Positions 39,299 through 49,131 are shown, numbered from the stretch's first letter. The stretch is DNA of 64,000 bases from an uncultured Lachnospiraceae bacterium (GCA_944381535.1 CALWLN010000126.1:23392-87391), one strand, 5' to 3'. Numbers and translations: made by a program. The notes: generated from the letters alone by a model not told the origin.

Positions 39299-41386
39299 TT
39301 ATCGAAGCTCCTCCCAATAATAAAATTTCAGGGCGCTGCTCATTACCTGGGCTGTAATCCAAGAAGGGTTCCACACTTGCATGCCGCCTCTATACCGATC
39401 CAGATATTTAAGAATCGTTGGATACCGGGTCTGAAAATAGTTCGTATGATAATAATGCTCTCCCTGTTCTCCGGTTACCGTATAGCCCCATTCTCCTTTT
39501 TGAGTTGCCAATCCGTAAGTCAATGCATTACTCACATGACGTGCCATTTCCATCAATCTTTCATTTCCACAGATTTTTCCAAAATGATACAGTTCATAAG
39601 TAGGAAAAAACACATCCAGATGATGATTTTGCACGCTGACTCCCGGCCAACCGGTAGTTTGGAAATGATGTTCCGCGCAGATAGTACCAGGACGAAAACC
39701 GGTATTCCAGTGAAACACAAAAGTAAGAATCCAGTCTGCCGCCAGTTCAGCCCATTCCCGATAACATTTCGAACCTGTCATTTCATAGAGTTTGGCTGCT
39801 GTTGTAAAGAAAAAAATCCCCGCTTCCTTGTCCTCACATCTGGCATCCATAGTAGCGTGCGCAAAGGGGATTTCAAACGTATCCATATGATACGCTGCAT
39901 AAAGCCGATATTTTTCCTCCGCATATTCCAGATACCTTTTTTCCTCAAAATATTCTGCTGCTTTTACCAATGCCAGCACGCAAGGCATCCCTCCAGCATT
40001 TATCTCCATGCTATCTGCAATCCCATCCAATGTCCAGGCTAACGGATAAATACCGGCATTCGTCTGCCGCAAAGAATCCATTAAAAAGGCGCAGGCTCTT
40101 CTCACCGTATTCTCCCATGCCTCCGGCACCTGTATTCCATTTTCCTTCAGCAACAGCATAACCTCCAGGCAATCAGTAATGCTTTCTCCCTGTATTCTAG
40201 ATGAAAGAGTTGCATTGGCATCACTCCACGCTCCCCGAAATTCATCCGCCTCAATCATGTAATAACCTCTCATCAGCCCACTGACTTCACTCTCTGCATG
40301 TTGCAAAAAGAAGTCTGTAACCTGTATTCCCTGTGTCAAACGGTATTTATCCGACGTCTTAAGCCCCAACATACAGCTGCACCATGCGAGCCGGATAGCC
40401 TGTCCCGTCCAACCATACAGGAAATATTCGGGACGTCCGGAAATATTTCCAAAGGGATTGCAAGCGCCAAAGGTTAGATATCCTGCACACTTCTCATTCT
40501 TGAAAAAACGGCTATCCAACACTCTTTTTTTATAGTCAATCATTTCTTCTAAGGAATGCAAGGCTTTTGTCTGCGGTTTCAAGAGCCGATATCCCATATC
40601 CGTCAAATTTCGAAAACCTCTGCCCTCCTGCTTACAGCAATCCCAGCTCAGATAAAAAGTTTTTTTCAGGCAGTCCTTCGTTCTCAGGGTTCGATACCCT
40701 TTCATATAGGGGAGAGGCGTACATCTACCTCCATAGAATACATCCTTCATCCCATTAAACATCAACACTCCACTGGCAGATACTATCCGATATCCCACAT
40801 CTTTCAGTACTCCAAGTGACCAGTAGTCCTCATCCTCCCCATTAATTATATGGGGCATCGACAACAATGTCAGACTTTGATATTCCTCTCCCTTTTGCCA
40901 CTCAATGTTGACTGCAGGAATAGGCAATCTATGTTCCTCAACAATAATTCCTTCTCCTGGCACAGAACCAATATGCGGAACAATTCTCTCGGGATCTGCG
41001 GAAGGATTATCGTTGTAAATCATATGCGGTATTGTAACCTTCTGCTTCTGATGTTCGCAGCCAGGCAGTGTTATCCCCCCTGCAAATACCTCCAATTCTT
41101 CTCCAATATTTACAAAACATACGGAAATCTTCAACTCTGACAGGCAGATAGAGAAACACACTTTTAAACGAACTTGTTTGTCTGTAAGAATCATTTCACA
41201 CCTATCTGATGCGTCGTTCATTTCTATTTTATCATTGAAATCCATAGTCCATTTATGGGATTCCAGCCTCCAAGGGCTCCCCGTACTGTACCAGAACAGT
41301 TTCCTTACATCCAATTCATAGACTGGTCTATCGCCTAATAATAATATTATCCGGCTCCCATCAATTCTTACAACATGCTTCTGCAT
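39299..41386 (-). CDS. uncharacterised alpha/alpha-barrel protein, probable glycosidase
   Basis: The protein has 695 residues and no signal peptide. Residues about 1-260 are beta-rich, and about 270-690 are a series of paired helices with many aromatic residues (FLYGWTGQAIRLAW; MRGYYMIEADEFRGAW; MDARCEDKEAGIFFFTTAAKLYEMTG; HHFQTTGWPGVSVQNHHLDVF). This resembles six-hairpin glycosidases. I do not recognise the family. Its position between PdxA2 and the methylesterase points to a pectic substrate. ATG at 41386 with GGAGG six bases upstream is preferred. That start lies inside the end of the pdxA2-like gene (26-base overlap). An uncleaved-uronyl hydrolase function cannot be excluded. Confidence 0.65.
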   Translation of the reverse strand: MQKHVVRIDGSRIILLLGDRPVYELDVRKLFWYSTGSPWRLESHKWTMDFNDKIEMNDASDRCEMILTDKQVRLKVCFSICLSELKISVCFVNIGEELEVFAGGITLPGCEHQKQKVTIPHMIYNDNPSADPERIVPHIGSVPGEGIIVEEHRLPIPAVNIEWQKGEEYQSLTLLSMPHIINGEDEDYWSLGVLKDVGYRIVSASGVLMFNGMKDVFYGGRCTPLPYMKGYRTLRTKDCLKKTFYLSWDCCKQEGRGFRNLTDMGYRLLKPQTKALHSLEEMIDYKKRVLDSRFFKNEKCAGYLTFGACNPFGNISGRPEYFLYGWTGQAIRLAWCSCMLGLKTSDKYRLTQGIQVTDFFLQHAESEVSGLMRGYYMIEADEFRGAWSDANATLSSRIQGESITDCLEVMLLLKENGIQVPEAWENTVRRACAFLMDSLRQTNAGIYPLAWTLDGIADSMEINAGGMPCVLALVKAAEYFEEKRYLEYAEEKYRLYAAYHMDTFEIPFAHATMDARCEDKEAGIFFFTTAAKLYEMTGSKCYREWAELAADWILTFVFHWNTGFRPGTICAEHHFQTTGWPGVSVQNHHLDVFFPTYELYHFGKICGNERLMEMARHVSNALTYGLATQKGEWGYTVTGEQGEHYYHTNYFQTRYPTILKYLDRYRGGMQVWNPSWITAQVMSSALKFYYWEELR

Positions 41387-42431
41387 TCTCTTCCTCCACG
41401 CAATTTTTTTTGCTTCCCCTGGCAAAGCGGATGGCATAGTCTATGGCATTCATCAAGCTGCATTCGCTGGCGGTGCCTTTTCCCGCCTGATCGTATGCGG
41501 TTCCGTGATCGACTGAAGTGCGGATAATCGGCAACCCCAGAGTGATGTTCACACCTTCAACGGCATCCCATTTTCCTTCCTTCTGATTATACACGAAGCC
41601 CACCAACTTCAGGGGAATATGGCCTTGATCATGATACATCGCTACTACAATATCATACATTCCACCTCTTGCTTTAGAAAAAATACTGTCTGGCGGAATA
41701 GGACCCTCCACCAGAATACCCGCTGCCTTAGCTTCTGCAACTGCAGGCATAATTTCATCCAGTTCTTCCCTGCCAAACAATCCGTTCTCCCCGCAGTGGG
41801 GGTTCAGCCCGGCCACACCAATCCGCGGTCTTTGGATCCCCATATCCAGGCACGCCCGATCCGCAATGCGGATGACCTCCAGGATCCGTTCCTTCTTCAC
41901 GCGTTCACAGGCTTCCCGTAAGGATACGTGAGTCGATACATGCACCACCCTCAGATTCTGGTGGACCAACATCATCGTATACTTCTGCGTTCCCGTGAGG
42001 CGGGCATAGATCTCAGTATGCCCGGCGTAACAATGTCCCGCCAGATTCATGGCTTCCTTATTCAGGGCATTAGTTACCGTGGCATGCACCTTCCCTGCCA
42101 TGGCGAGAGCGATCACCTTCTCTACATACCGGAAGGCAGCCTCGCCGCCGACAACGCTCACCTCGCCGATCGGTAGCGTCTTAGCATCCGCGATATGCAT
42201 GTCCAGAACATCAACAACCCCGGGCGCGTAGATTCCCTCCCGAGGTTCCTTCACCACATGAAATTCCGGCACCACACCCACTGCTTTCACGGCAGCTTCC
42301 AAAATGTTCATATCTCCCACCACCAGGGGCCTGCACCGGTCATAAATCTCAGAGTGCGCCAGGGCTTTCAGTGTAATCTCCGGTCCGATGCCGGCAGGGT
42401 CTCCCATAGTGATTCCAAGTATCGGCCTCAT
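41361..42431 (-). CDS. pdxA2: PdxA2-type 4-phospho-D-threonate (tetronate) dehydrogenase
   Basis: The protein has 356 residues. It begins PILGITMGDPAGIGPEI, the PdxA family signature. Metal ligands are visible at His138 (GHTE), His212 (NPHCGENG) and His267 (MYHDQGHIPLK). Family knowledge: PdxA makes vitamin B6 precursors, while the PdxA2 branch oxidises and decarboxylates 4-phospho-D-threonate or 4-phospho-D-erythronate to DHAP. The four-carbon acid kinase at 49160 in the same operon supports the PdxA2 role. The start overlaps the stop of the aldolase gene by four bases. Base composition by eye is more GC-rich than the flanking hydrolase genes, shared with the next two genes. Confidence 0.87.
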   Translation of the reverse strand: MRPILGITMGDPAGIGPEITLKALAHSEIYDRCRPLVVGDMNILEAAVKAVGVVPEFHVVKEPREGIYAPGVVDVLDMHIADAKTLPIGEVSVVGGEAAFRYVEKVIALAMAGKVHATVTNALNKEAMNLAGHCYAGHTEIYARLTGTQKYTMMLVHQNLRVVHVSTHVSLREACERVKKERILEVIRIADRACLDMGIQRPRIGVAGLNPHCGENGLFGREELDEIMPAVAEAKAAGILVEGPIPPDSIFSKARGGMYDIVVAMYHDQGHIPLKLVGFVYNQKEGKWDAVEGVNITLGLPIIRTSVDHGTAYDQAGKGTASECSLMNAIDYAIRFARGSKKNCVEEENAEACCKN

Positions 42432-43327
42432 CGCATCCCCAACCTTTCATTTTCCTCAAGCACTTTCGAAATCGCGCGGATTCCTTCCTCCGGCAAGTAA
42501 TCAAAGGGCTTTCTGCACGCTCCAACCGGATATCCCATAAGTCTCACCGCTGTTTTGACCACCGTCTGGGAATTGCCATACTTCATGCAGCCCCTGAGGG
42601 AGCGGATCGCGTCCTGGCATCTTCTGGCCTCCTCCAATCTGCCCTCTACAAAATACCCATAGATATTCCTCAGGTTTTCCGGATATACATTGGCGCATCC
42701 CGCAACGGCCCCCGTGCCACCCGCCAGCAGGTTCCACAATATCAGCGAATCATTTCCCGATAGGACCGCAAAATCCCTGTCCCTAGTCCGCTCAATATAT
42801 TGAAGCATATTATCAAAATTTCCGCTGGAATCCTTTACTCCCGCAATCCCCTCCAATTCCGAAAGCCTTTCGACAGTCTCCGGTGCCAGGGCATTCCCCG
42901 TTCTTGCCGGGATATTGTACAGTACAATGGGAATTTCCGCCGCCGCGGCCACCGCTTTGTAATGTTCGTATAACTCCTGCTGGGACGCCTGTGCAAAGGA
43001 CGGGGTGATGATACTCAGAACGTCCGCCCCCATGTCCTGGGCCCGCTTTGAGAGGCGGATCGTATCCTTCGTGCTGATACAGCCCGTGCCGGCATAGACA
43101 GGAACCTTCCCCTTGGCCTCCTCGATCACCACAGACAGCACCCGCTCCTTCTCCTCTTCCCCAAGGATATAGCCCTCTCCGGTGGTCCCAAAGGGGAAGA
43201 CCCCATGCACTCCGGCGGCGATCTGGCGTTTCACACAGTTTCGCAGTTCCTCCTCATTCACCGATTCGTCCTCTCTCATGGGGGTGATGATCGGCGTAAT
43301 GATTCCTCTGATCTTCTCTTTATACAT
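42428..43327 (-). CDS. DapA/NanA-superfamily pyruvate aldolase
   Basis: The protein has 299 residues. The class I aldolase core is complete: GTTGE (47-51), Tyr137 (LYNIPART) and the Schiff-base Lys165 (GVKDSSG). The superfamily includes dihydrodipicolinate synthase, N-acetylneuraminate lyase and 2-keto-3-deoxy sugar-acid aldolases. In a pectin locus next to an iron alcohol dehydrogenase and PdxA2, cleavage of a 2-keto-3-deoxy acid to pyruvate plus an aldehyde is the likely reaction. Lysine synthesis is unlikely here. ATG at 43327 has GGAG seven bases upstream. The frame remains open further upstream without a ribosome-binding site. GC-rich by eye compared with neighbours. Confidence 0.87.
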   Translation of the reverse strand: MYKEKIRGIITPIITPMREDESVNEEELRNCVKRQIAAGVHGVFPFGTTGEGYILGEEEKERVLSVVIEEAKGKVPVYAGTGCISTKDTIRLSKRAQDMGADVLSIITPSFAQASQQELYEHYKAVAAAAEIPIVLYNIPARTGNALAPETVERLSELEGIAGVKDSSGNFDNMLQYIERTRDRDFAVLSGNDSLILWNLLAGGTGAVAGCANVYPENLRNIYGYFVEGRLEEARRCQDAIRSLRGCMKYGNSQTVVKTAVRLMGYPVGACRKPFDYLPEEGIRAISKVLEENERLGMR

Positions 43328-43418
43328 TCTACATCTCCATTCTGCAGGCAGGTTCTTTCTCTTCCCGGATATCCGCCCCGCCTGCCCCTTCGGACATCCG
43401 GTCTTTCGGGCCAGGCTC

Positions 43419-44582
43419 CTACGACAGAAGTCCCTTATAGATACCGGCAATTTCTTCTTTTGTGAGGGGGCGGGGATTCTGGTCCAGCAGCCGCCGCACC
43501 TGCATGGCATTCTCCGTCAGCACATCCACATCCTCTTCCCTGAGGCCATATGGCCTTAGGCTTGTGGGAATCCCCAGACGTTTGCACAGGTCTGCTATGT
43601 ATTCCACAAAGCGCTCCGGCTTCTCCTCTTCTCCCAAGTTCCCCTCCGGCAGCATAATATCCGCCAGCTTCCTGTATTCTTCTCTGCAGGAGGGCAGATT
43701 GGTCTCCAGCACCCTCGGAAGCAGAATCGCATTGGATACCCCATGAGGAATATGATACTTTCCTCCCAAGTGATAGGACAACGCATGCACAGCAACCGTC
43801 GTGGAGGAAGCGAGGCACACGCCCGCCAGGAAGGAACCAAGCAGCATATTCTCCCTTGCCCCCATATCCGACCCATCCACATATGCATTCTCAATATTCG
43901 CGGCAATCAGCGCTGCGGCACTACAGGAAAATATCCTGCTGACAGGATTCGCCTTCTTGGACAAAAAAGACTCTACCGCATGACACAACGCATCCAAACC
44001 CGTAGAAGCCGTCAGAGTTGCAGGAAGGCCTTTTGTCAGAACAGGGTCTAAAATCACATAATTAGCCACAAATTGCGGTGAAATCACCCCCACTTTTAAT
44101 TCTTGTTCCGGAACCAAAAATATTGCGTTCGGTGTAGCTTCCGCGCCCGTTCCGGCAGTTGTCGGAATCATGACCGTAGGAAGAGACGCTTTCTTTATCA
44201 GAGAAGTTTCCCAGAAGCCACTCTCTGCAAATTCGTTGTTCGTAATTGCTGCCGCCACCACTTTTGCCATGTCCATGATACTGCCTCCGCCTATGGCTAT
44301 CAGAAGATTCCCATTTTTTTCAGCAACGTTTTTATAAACATCACGTATGCTGTCGCGTGTGGGTTCTATCGGTAAATCTGCGATTATACCAGCCAGCTTC
44401 GTACCGAGCCATCGCAGAAGCTGTTGTATTTCCTCAGCCTCGCCCAAGGCACCGTCCAGCAATACTACCACCTTGTCAGCATCTTTTTCCAGTAATATGT
44501 CTTTCACCTTGCCAAGGCTTCCCTGACCCGCAAACAGTGTACCAGGAAAACCCGCCATATAATTGTTTACAAGCTCATTCAC
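43419..44582 (-). CDS. iron-containing (group III) alcohol dehydrogenase
   Basis: The protein has 387 residues. The NAD-binding motif is GGGSIMD (98-104), and the metal ligands are Asp197, His201 (GLDALCHAVES), His266 and His280 (IPHGVSNAILLP). The family reduces aldehydes or oxidises alcohols with NAD(P). Just upstream of the aldolase gene, it could reduce the aldehyde that the aldolase releases. The start is GTG at 44582, with AGAAGGA about six bases upstream. The last codons of the gene lie 91 bases before the aldolase start, and that gap holds only GC-rich sequence with a weak GGCAGG/CCTGCC pairing. 1,3-propanediol or lactaldehyde reductase roles remain possible. Confidence 0.87.
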   Translation of the reverse strand: MNELVNNYMAGFPGTLFAGQGSLGKVKDILLEKDADKVVVLLDGALGEAEEIQQLLRWLGTKLAGIIADLPIEPTRDSIRDVYKNVAEKNGNLLIAIGGGSIMDMAKVVAAAITNNEFAESGFWETSLIKKASLPTVMIPTTAGTGAEATPNAIFLVPEQELKVGVISPQFVANYVILDPVLTKGLPATLTASTGLDALCHAVESFLSKKANPVSRIFSCSAAALIAANIENAYVDGSDMGARENMLLGSFLAGVCLASSTTVAVHALSYHLGGKYHIPHGVSNAILLPRVLETNLPSCREEYRKLADIMLPEGNLGEEEKPERFVEYIADLCKRLGIPTSLRPYGLREEDVDVLTENAMQVRRLLDQNPRPLTKEEIAGIYKGLLS

Positions 44583-44625
44583 AATACATCCTTCTTTCTA
44601 AATAATTAAAAATCCAATACGCGAA

Positions 44626-46806
44626 TTACAGCTTAATGTACAATACATCCCCAAAATTAGTCTCATATTCCCTCTCATCGTCAACACAGACATGTAGTCT
44701 CTTTCCATTCTCAGCTTGCTCTGAACAAGTAATATCCAGCTTATGTCCTCGAATCTGAAGCTGCGTCAGCCTCCACCAACTCAAATGGGTTGCAAGAGGT
44801 TCTATTTTCACACACTCTTCCTCAACTGTAACCCCGGCCACAAAACGCACCACAATATCCAGCCAAAAAGAATGATTATAGTCCACTTCATCACTAAGCC
44901 GCTCTCCGCTAATAGGATTATAATGCTCTACCAGATAGGGTCTTCGCCAATCTTTATCCCTAAAATGTTCCCCGGTATATTCCGTAAGCAGTTCATCAAA
45001 GTGACTATCAAATATGTGCCCCCGTTTTTGGCTTTCCAGGCCCAACGCTTCCAACGCAATTCCTGTTGTATAAGGCCAGGAAGGGCCACACCAGACACAT
45101 CCGTTCCTTCCTTTAAAATAATTCCCTTTCCAGCCTCCATCTGGCGAAAATACCGGACAATCCTTTGAAACAGTGGAAAAACCTGATCCTGTATGAAACG
45201 CTTCCCTATCTATCAATGGCAAAATACCGTCATTGTGCTCTTCTTGCGTCATCTGCGCCCAAAACGGATAGATTCCCACAATATTACGCACCATAGCTTT
45301 TTCATCCGTCTCATAATGAAGATCATAAAAATATCCGGTCTCTGAATCCCACATTTTTTCAAGAATATCTTTCTTCACTCGTTGCGCCTTATCTAGGTAA
45401 ATCTTTTCCTTCTCTTTTCCCAATACACGCATAATATTTGATAACGCCATAAGATTCAAATAATGATATGCACTGCGATCCACCCTTTTTAGCGGAGTAA
45501 AGTATGTTTTATCCTTTGGATTATCCGGATAACGCCCCAATTCCAGAAAACCTTTGAAATACCAGTAGCTGGGCTGATACTCTTTGCCAGTCAGTGCATG
45601 CGTTCTTTCAATCAACAAGCCATCCTTGTCATTTCCATAGCATTTTTCATGACCAGAAATATAACGTTCCATGGCAGGCAACAGTCCTTCCAAAAAATGT
45701 TTATCTCCCTCTACCAGATAATGCTGCCAGATTGCATATATCATATAATTGGCATAAGACTTTTGTTCTCCTTCCACATAAGCGCTTAATATCAGGCCAT
45801 CCTCATCCTGCGCAGCAAATGCAGACTGAATAATCTCTTTTGTTATTTTATGAAAAGGATGCCAGCGCAAATCTGTCACCTGCAATGGTGTAGACAGAGG
45901 AATCAGCTTACTGAATTCCCAACCATAGGGCGAAAGAGGTGTCTTCCGCATACGATGATCCCTGCCCTCATACATTACGGTTCCCTGAAATCTCCCCATT
46001 TGAGGACGGCACATGCTGTTCTTCAGAATATACCAGCGATATTTCCAGCACGCATTCATTGCACGGTCGTCACATATAAACCGGGGAGCTGCTTCATAAA
46101 ATTTCCGGTTATCCGCAAGCAATTCTTCGAATGCAGCTTGCGCGCCTCTCTTCTGGGCATTTTCAAGAAAGTATACGGTTCTGCTTGATAATTCGTCTAT
46201 GTTTTCGCTCATATCACCCATAAGATTTCCGACTGCACTTGCTACATATAATGTCACACATTCTTTTGGCCGCACAATAAGTTCTTGTACAGACCAGTTC
46301 CAGTATGTGGCAATTCCTATGCGTATCCCAAACCGCAGTTCTCCACTCTCTTTTAAAATTCCTGCATACGTCTCTGAACTGCCTATTGTCTGAGCATCAA
46401 AAATTGCATTCTCTGAATCCGTAAACCCCTCCGGCTGGGAACGCAGCGCCAGTCTAAGATTCTTATCCGATTTATTTTCCCAGCACATAAGACTAACCGC
46501 AATATCCTGCGCCACAATAGTCTTACGTTCCCGAAAGCTTATTTTCTCCGATTCGTATGACATCGTCATATAAGTCGGATACCACATTACATCCATCTCA
46601 TCCCATAATAGTCTTTCGCTACATTCCACTGTAAAAAGTTCTGTAATGTTCATTTTATGAATAAAATCGATACATCCCCTGAATCCTGGTTGCGGATCCA
46701 ATATATCCACTGCCAGGCGGTCCCCACAAGGGCCAAACAGTAACTTCCCTTCTCTCGTCCTCAAACAACGTTTATCATAAAAAAGCTCTTCATTCCAACT
46801 ATTCAC
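44626..46806 (-). CDS. MGH1/GH63-like alpha/alpha-barrel glycoside hydrolase
   Basis: The protein has 726 residues and no signal peptide. Residues about 1-240 form an N-terminal beta-sandwich, and about 250-650 a six-hairpin barrel. Stretches such as RVDRSAYHYLNLMALSNIM, KMWDSETGYFYDLHY and WCGPSWPYTTGIALEAL are typical of MGH1-like and GH63 enzymes. A short C-terminal beta domain ends the protein. The related enzymes remove alpha-linked glucose or mannosyl groups; the substrate here is open. The start is GTG at 46806 with AGGAGG five bases upstream. It follows the FGE/BNR/MORN fusion gene by nine bases, so they are co-transcribed. Confidence 0.75.
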   Translation of the reverse strand: MNSWNEELFYDKRCLRTREGKLLFGPCGDRLAVDILDPQPGFRGCIDFIHKMNITELFTVECSERLLWDEMDVMWYPTYMTMSYESEKISFRERKTIVAQDIAVSLMCWENKSDKNLRLALRSQPEGFTDSENAIFDAQTIGSSETYAGILKESGELRFGIRIGIATYWNWSVQELIVRPKECVTLYVASAVGNLMGDMSENIDELSSRTVYFLENAQKRGAQAAFEELLADNRKFYEAAPRFICDDRAMNACWKYRWYILKNSMCRPQMGRFQGTVMYEGRDHRMRKTPLSPYGWEFSKLIPLSTPLQVTDLRWHPFHKITKEIIQSAFAAQDEDGLILSAYVEGEQKSYANYMIYAIWQHYLVEGDKHFLEGLLPAMERYISGHEKCYGNDKDGLLIERTHALTGKEYQPSYWYFKGFLELGRYPDNPKDKTYFTPLKRVDRSAYHYLNLMALSNIMRVLGKEKEKIYLDKAQRVKKDILEKMWDSETGYFYDLHYETDEKAMVRNIVGIYPFWAQMTQEEHNDGILPLIDREAFHTGSGFSTVSKDCPVFSPDGGWKGNYFKGRNGCVWCGPSWPYTTGIALEALGLESQKRGHIFDSHFDELLTEYTGEHFRDKDWRRPYLVEHYNPISGERLSDEVDYNHSFWLDIVVRFVAGVTVEEECVKIEPLATHLSWWRLTQLQIRGHKLDITCSEQAENGKRLHVCVDDEREYETNFGDVLYIKL

Positions 46807-46815
46807 TTGAACCTC

Positions 46816-49131
46816 CTATCTTTCCAGTAAAGAAACATCTTCATTTATCTTGCCATGGCGGAAAATATTCCTTGCTGTCACTTTCCCTTCTCTGTCATAG
46901 CAAATTGCCTCGCCATCCACATGACGATTGTAAAAGGTTGCACATGTTTTCACACAGTCTGTACCCGGCCAAAAAGTCTCATATTTTTCCACCAGATCAC
47001 CATTTTCTCCTTCCGAACATGTAAATCGCTTCAGCAGCGTACCATCCGGATGATAATAAACATAATTGCCAATCTTTTTGCCTAAAGAATACTCTGCCTG
47101 CCAACATACCTTGCCATCGGGATACCAGAATGTTTCCGGTCCATCCAAAAGAAATCGTCCGTCATCAGCTATCCCTCCATAATATCGGCATTTTAAACTT
47201 CCATCCTTATAATATTCCCGATATTCCTTTCTTGGAGTCACCAGTCTGGACGCCTTTGAACACATTAATTCCGCTTCTGAAGGCTCCTCGTCCTCCTCAT
47301 CCAACAGCCATGCCTCATTGAAGGCAAGATGTAAAAGCGGATGCACATTGCTACACACCACATGAATCAGTCCATCCGGGCCCTGTTTCATGACACTGTA
47401 TCCGATGGTTCCACCTCCGTTGAATACCTCCGGCGCTTTCTTGCGTGGCTGTGTACCCCAGAGTTTTTTAAAGTGCCAGCTTGCACCTTCATCCTCCGAC
47501 CATGCAACATAACTGCCCAATTTATTCTTCATTTCTGCAGGCGTTCTATTCTTCTTATTCTGATAGTCTCCACACATTACAAGTCTTCCTGACGCAAGTC
47601 TGAGAACGCTTGGTCTTTGGCCCGAATTCAAGGCTGGAAAGCATGTTTTGAAAACATGATAAGTATCTCCTCCATCCGCAGTCACTGCCGCAGGCATATA
47701 ACCATCAATATCCGTATTCTTACCTCCCAATGCTAAAATACGTCCATCTTTCAGTTCCACAGCAGTCGTATGTCTACCAGCAGTCTTTCCTGCCGGATTT
47801 TCCCAAGTTTTTTTGCCGTCTCTGCTCCTCCATAATACGGAGCAGGAGCCAAGTACCTGAATGCCCGTATCATCGGTTTTAGGATTCACATTAGAATCCG
47901 ATACCAGATAAAAGGTCCCATCTGAAGCATCTATGCAACTATTGACGGGTTGTGGACATACCTCGTCCACGTGGTTGGTAAATAACGGAAACTGTACTTC
48001 GCTCCATGTCTCTCCATTATCATGAGATTCCACATATTGAAATGGATAAGTATCATCTAACTGTGGCCATCCCCAGAAGTGATATATCGTTCCATCTTTT
48101 CCTGTGTGAAACATCGGTGCATGGTCATTGACCCCGACCGGATTTAAAAACACATCCGGGAATCCCCATTGATCCTCTCCTACGCGGAACCTACAGCCTA
48201 CCAGCCCTGATTGCGCATCATATTCATGATATGTGGAATAAACAGAATATAATAAATCTCCATTGGGTGCTACCGTAAATCCAGGGGAATGATGATGGTG
48301 CCGGAAAAGATCCGGAAATCCTACGGAACGGATTTCCAGAGCCGTACAATTGTCTGGCGGAACCGGAAACAGGTACCTCTTCCTAAAATAAGGCTTATCC
48401 TGTAATGGTGCTTCTTTTTTATATTCCTCCGTCTGTTGGCGTACGCCCTCACTCAGAAAATACGGGAGGGTATAACCTTCTGGTCTTGGTTCCGGTCCAT
48501 TGACTACCCGGAAGCCAATAAGATGTCTCCCAAAAGAATTATTTACATCCGCCTTTTTATGACAGTAATTGGAAGGCATCGCGCAACGATACCACGGATC
48601 TGCCGGATATTCATTGTACTTTTCGGGATTATCAAGCCATCCGCCGCGAACACAGCGGAAAACTCCGTTTTTCGGCCCTGCTGGATCGCACACTTCATCA
48701 TCTGTATAAGGGGCATAATAATCGAAGCACCACTCCCGAATATGCGGATCGCACATTCGGTCGATTGGAATTTCCTTTCTGCACCTTGCCGCATACTCCC
48801 ACTGCGCCTCCGTTGGCAAAAAATATGGTTTTTTCTCTTTTTGGGATAACCATCTCGTATACTCTTCTGCTTCCTCCCAGCTAACGCTTTGCAAATAACC
48901 ATTCCATGAATCCAGGTCGTCTACATAATCTATCCCTTTGTATTCTCTGCGGAATATCTTAAACTGTTCCAGTGTGACCGGCTCCTGTGCAATATAATAA
49001 CTCTGCGAAAAAGTCACTTTGTGTACCGGCAATGCATCCGGATTACGCAGAGCACTACCACCTCCCATCCGAAATGTTGTTGCCTCTACTTTTAACATTC
49101 TCATTCCTTGACTGTTTATAAAAGCATCCAT
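46816..49131 (-). CDS. three-part fusion: FGE-sulfatase-modifying-like + BNR/sialidase propeller + MORN/YwqK-like repeats
   Basis: The protein has 771 residues and no signal peptide. Residues about 10-212 are a formylglycine-generating-enzyme-like domain (LPTEAQWEYAARCR; RCVRGGWLDNPEKY; GRHLIGFRVV). Residues about 265-640 carry sialidase/BNR-type blades (ESHDNGETWSEVQF; WRSRDGKKTWENPAG; AWSEDEGASWHFKKLWG). Residues about 655-765 hold MORN-like repeats (YKDGSLKCRYYGG; WYPDGKVCWQAEYSLGKKIG; YHPDGTLLKRFT). The FGE-like part may be a structural or binding domain here, since no sulfatase gene accompanies it. The propeller may release an acidic sugar. I know no characterised protein with this combination. 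ATG at 49131 has GAGG upstream. Confidence 0.8.
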   Translation of the reverse strand: MDAFINSQGMRMLKVEATTFRMGGGSALRNPDALPVHKVTFSQSYYIAQEPVTLEQFKIFRREYKGIDYVDDLDSWNGYLQSVSWEEAEEYTRWLSQKEKKPYFLPTEAQWEYAARCRKEIPIDRMCDPHIREWCFDYYAPYTDDEVCDPAGPKNGVFRCVRGGWLDNPEKYNEYPADPWYRCAMPSNYCHKKADVNNSFGRHLIGFRVVNGPEPRPEGYTLPYFLSEGVRQQTEEYKKEAPLQDKPYFRKRYLFPVPPDNCTALEIRSVGFPDLFRHHHHSPGFTVAPNGDLLYSVYSTYHEYDAQSGLVGCRFRVGEDQWGFPDVFLNPVGVNDHAPMFHTGKDGTIYHFWGWPQLDDTYPFQYVESHDNGETWSEVQFPLFTNHVDEVCPQPVNSCIDASDGTFYLVSDSNVNPKTDDTGIQVLGSCSVLWRSRDGKKTWENPAGKTAGRHTTAVELKDGRILALGGKNTDIDGYMPAAVTADGGDTYHVFKTCFPALNSGQRPSVLRLASGRLVMCGDYQNKKNRTPAEMKNKLGSYVAWSEDEGASWHFKKLWGTQPRKKAPEVFNGGGTIGYSVMKQGPDGLIHVVCSNVHPLLHLAFNEAWLLDEEDEEPSEAELMCSKASRLVTPRKEYREYYKDGSLKCRYYGGIADDGRFLLDGPETFWYPDGKVCWQAEYSLGKKIGNYVYYHPDGTLLKRFTCSEGENGDLVEKYETFWPGTDCVKTCATFYNRHVDGEAICYDREGKVTARNIFRHGKINEDVSLLER

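Noticed and set aside
42428-43327. Lysine-biosynthesis dihydrodipicolinate synthase
   Set aside because: The operon has only sugar-acid genes, and the superfamily is dominated by sugar-acid aldolases in such contexts.
46816-47170. Toxin-antitoxin module, because YwqK-like repeats are often named antitoxins
   Set aside because: The repeats are a C-terminal part of a large enzyme and no toxin gene is adjacent.
46816-49131. Sulfatase maturation system based on the FGE-like domain
   Set aside because: No sulfatase gene is seen in 64 kb and the domain is fused to a propeller, so a formylglycine role is unlikely.
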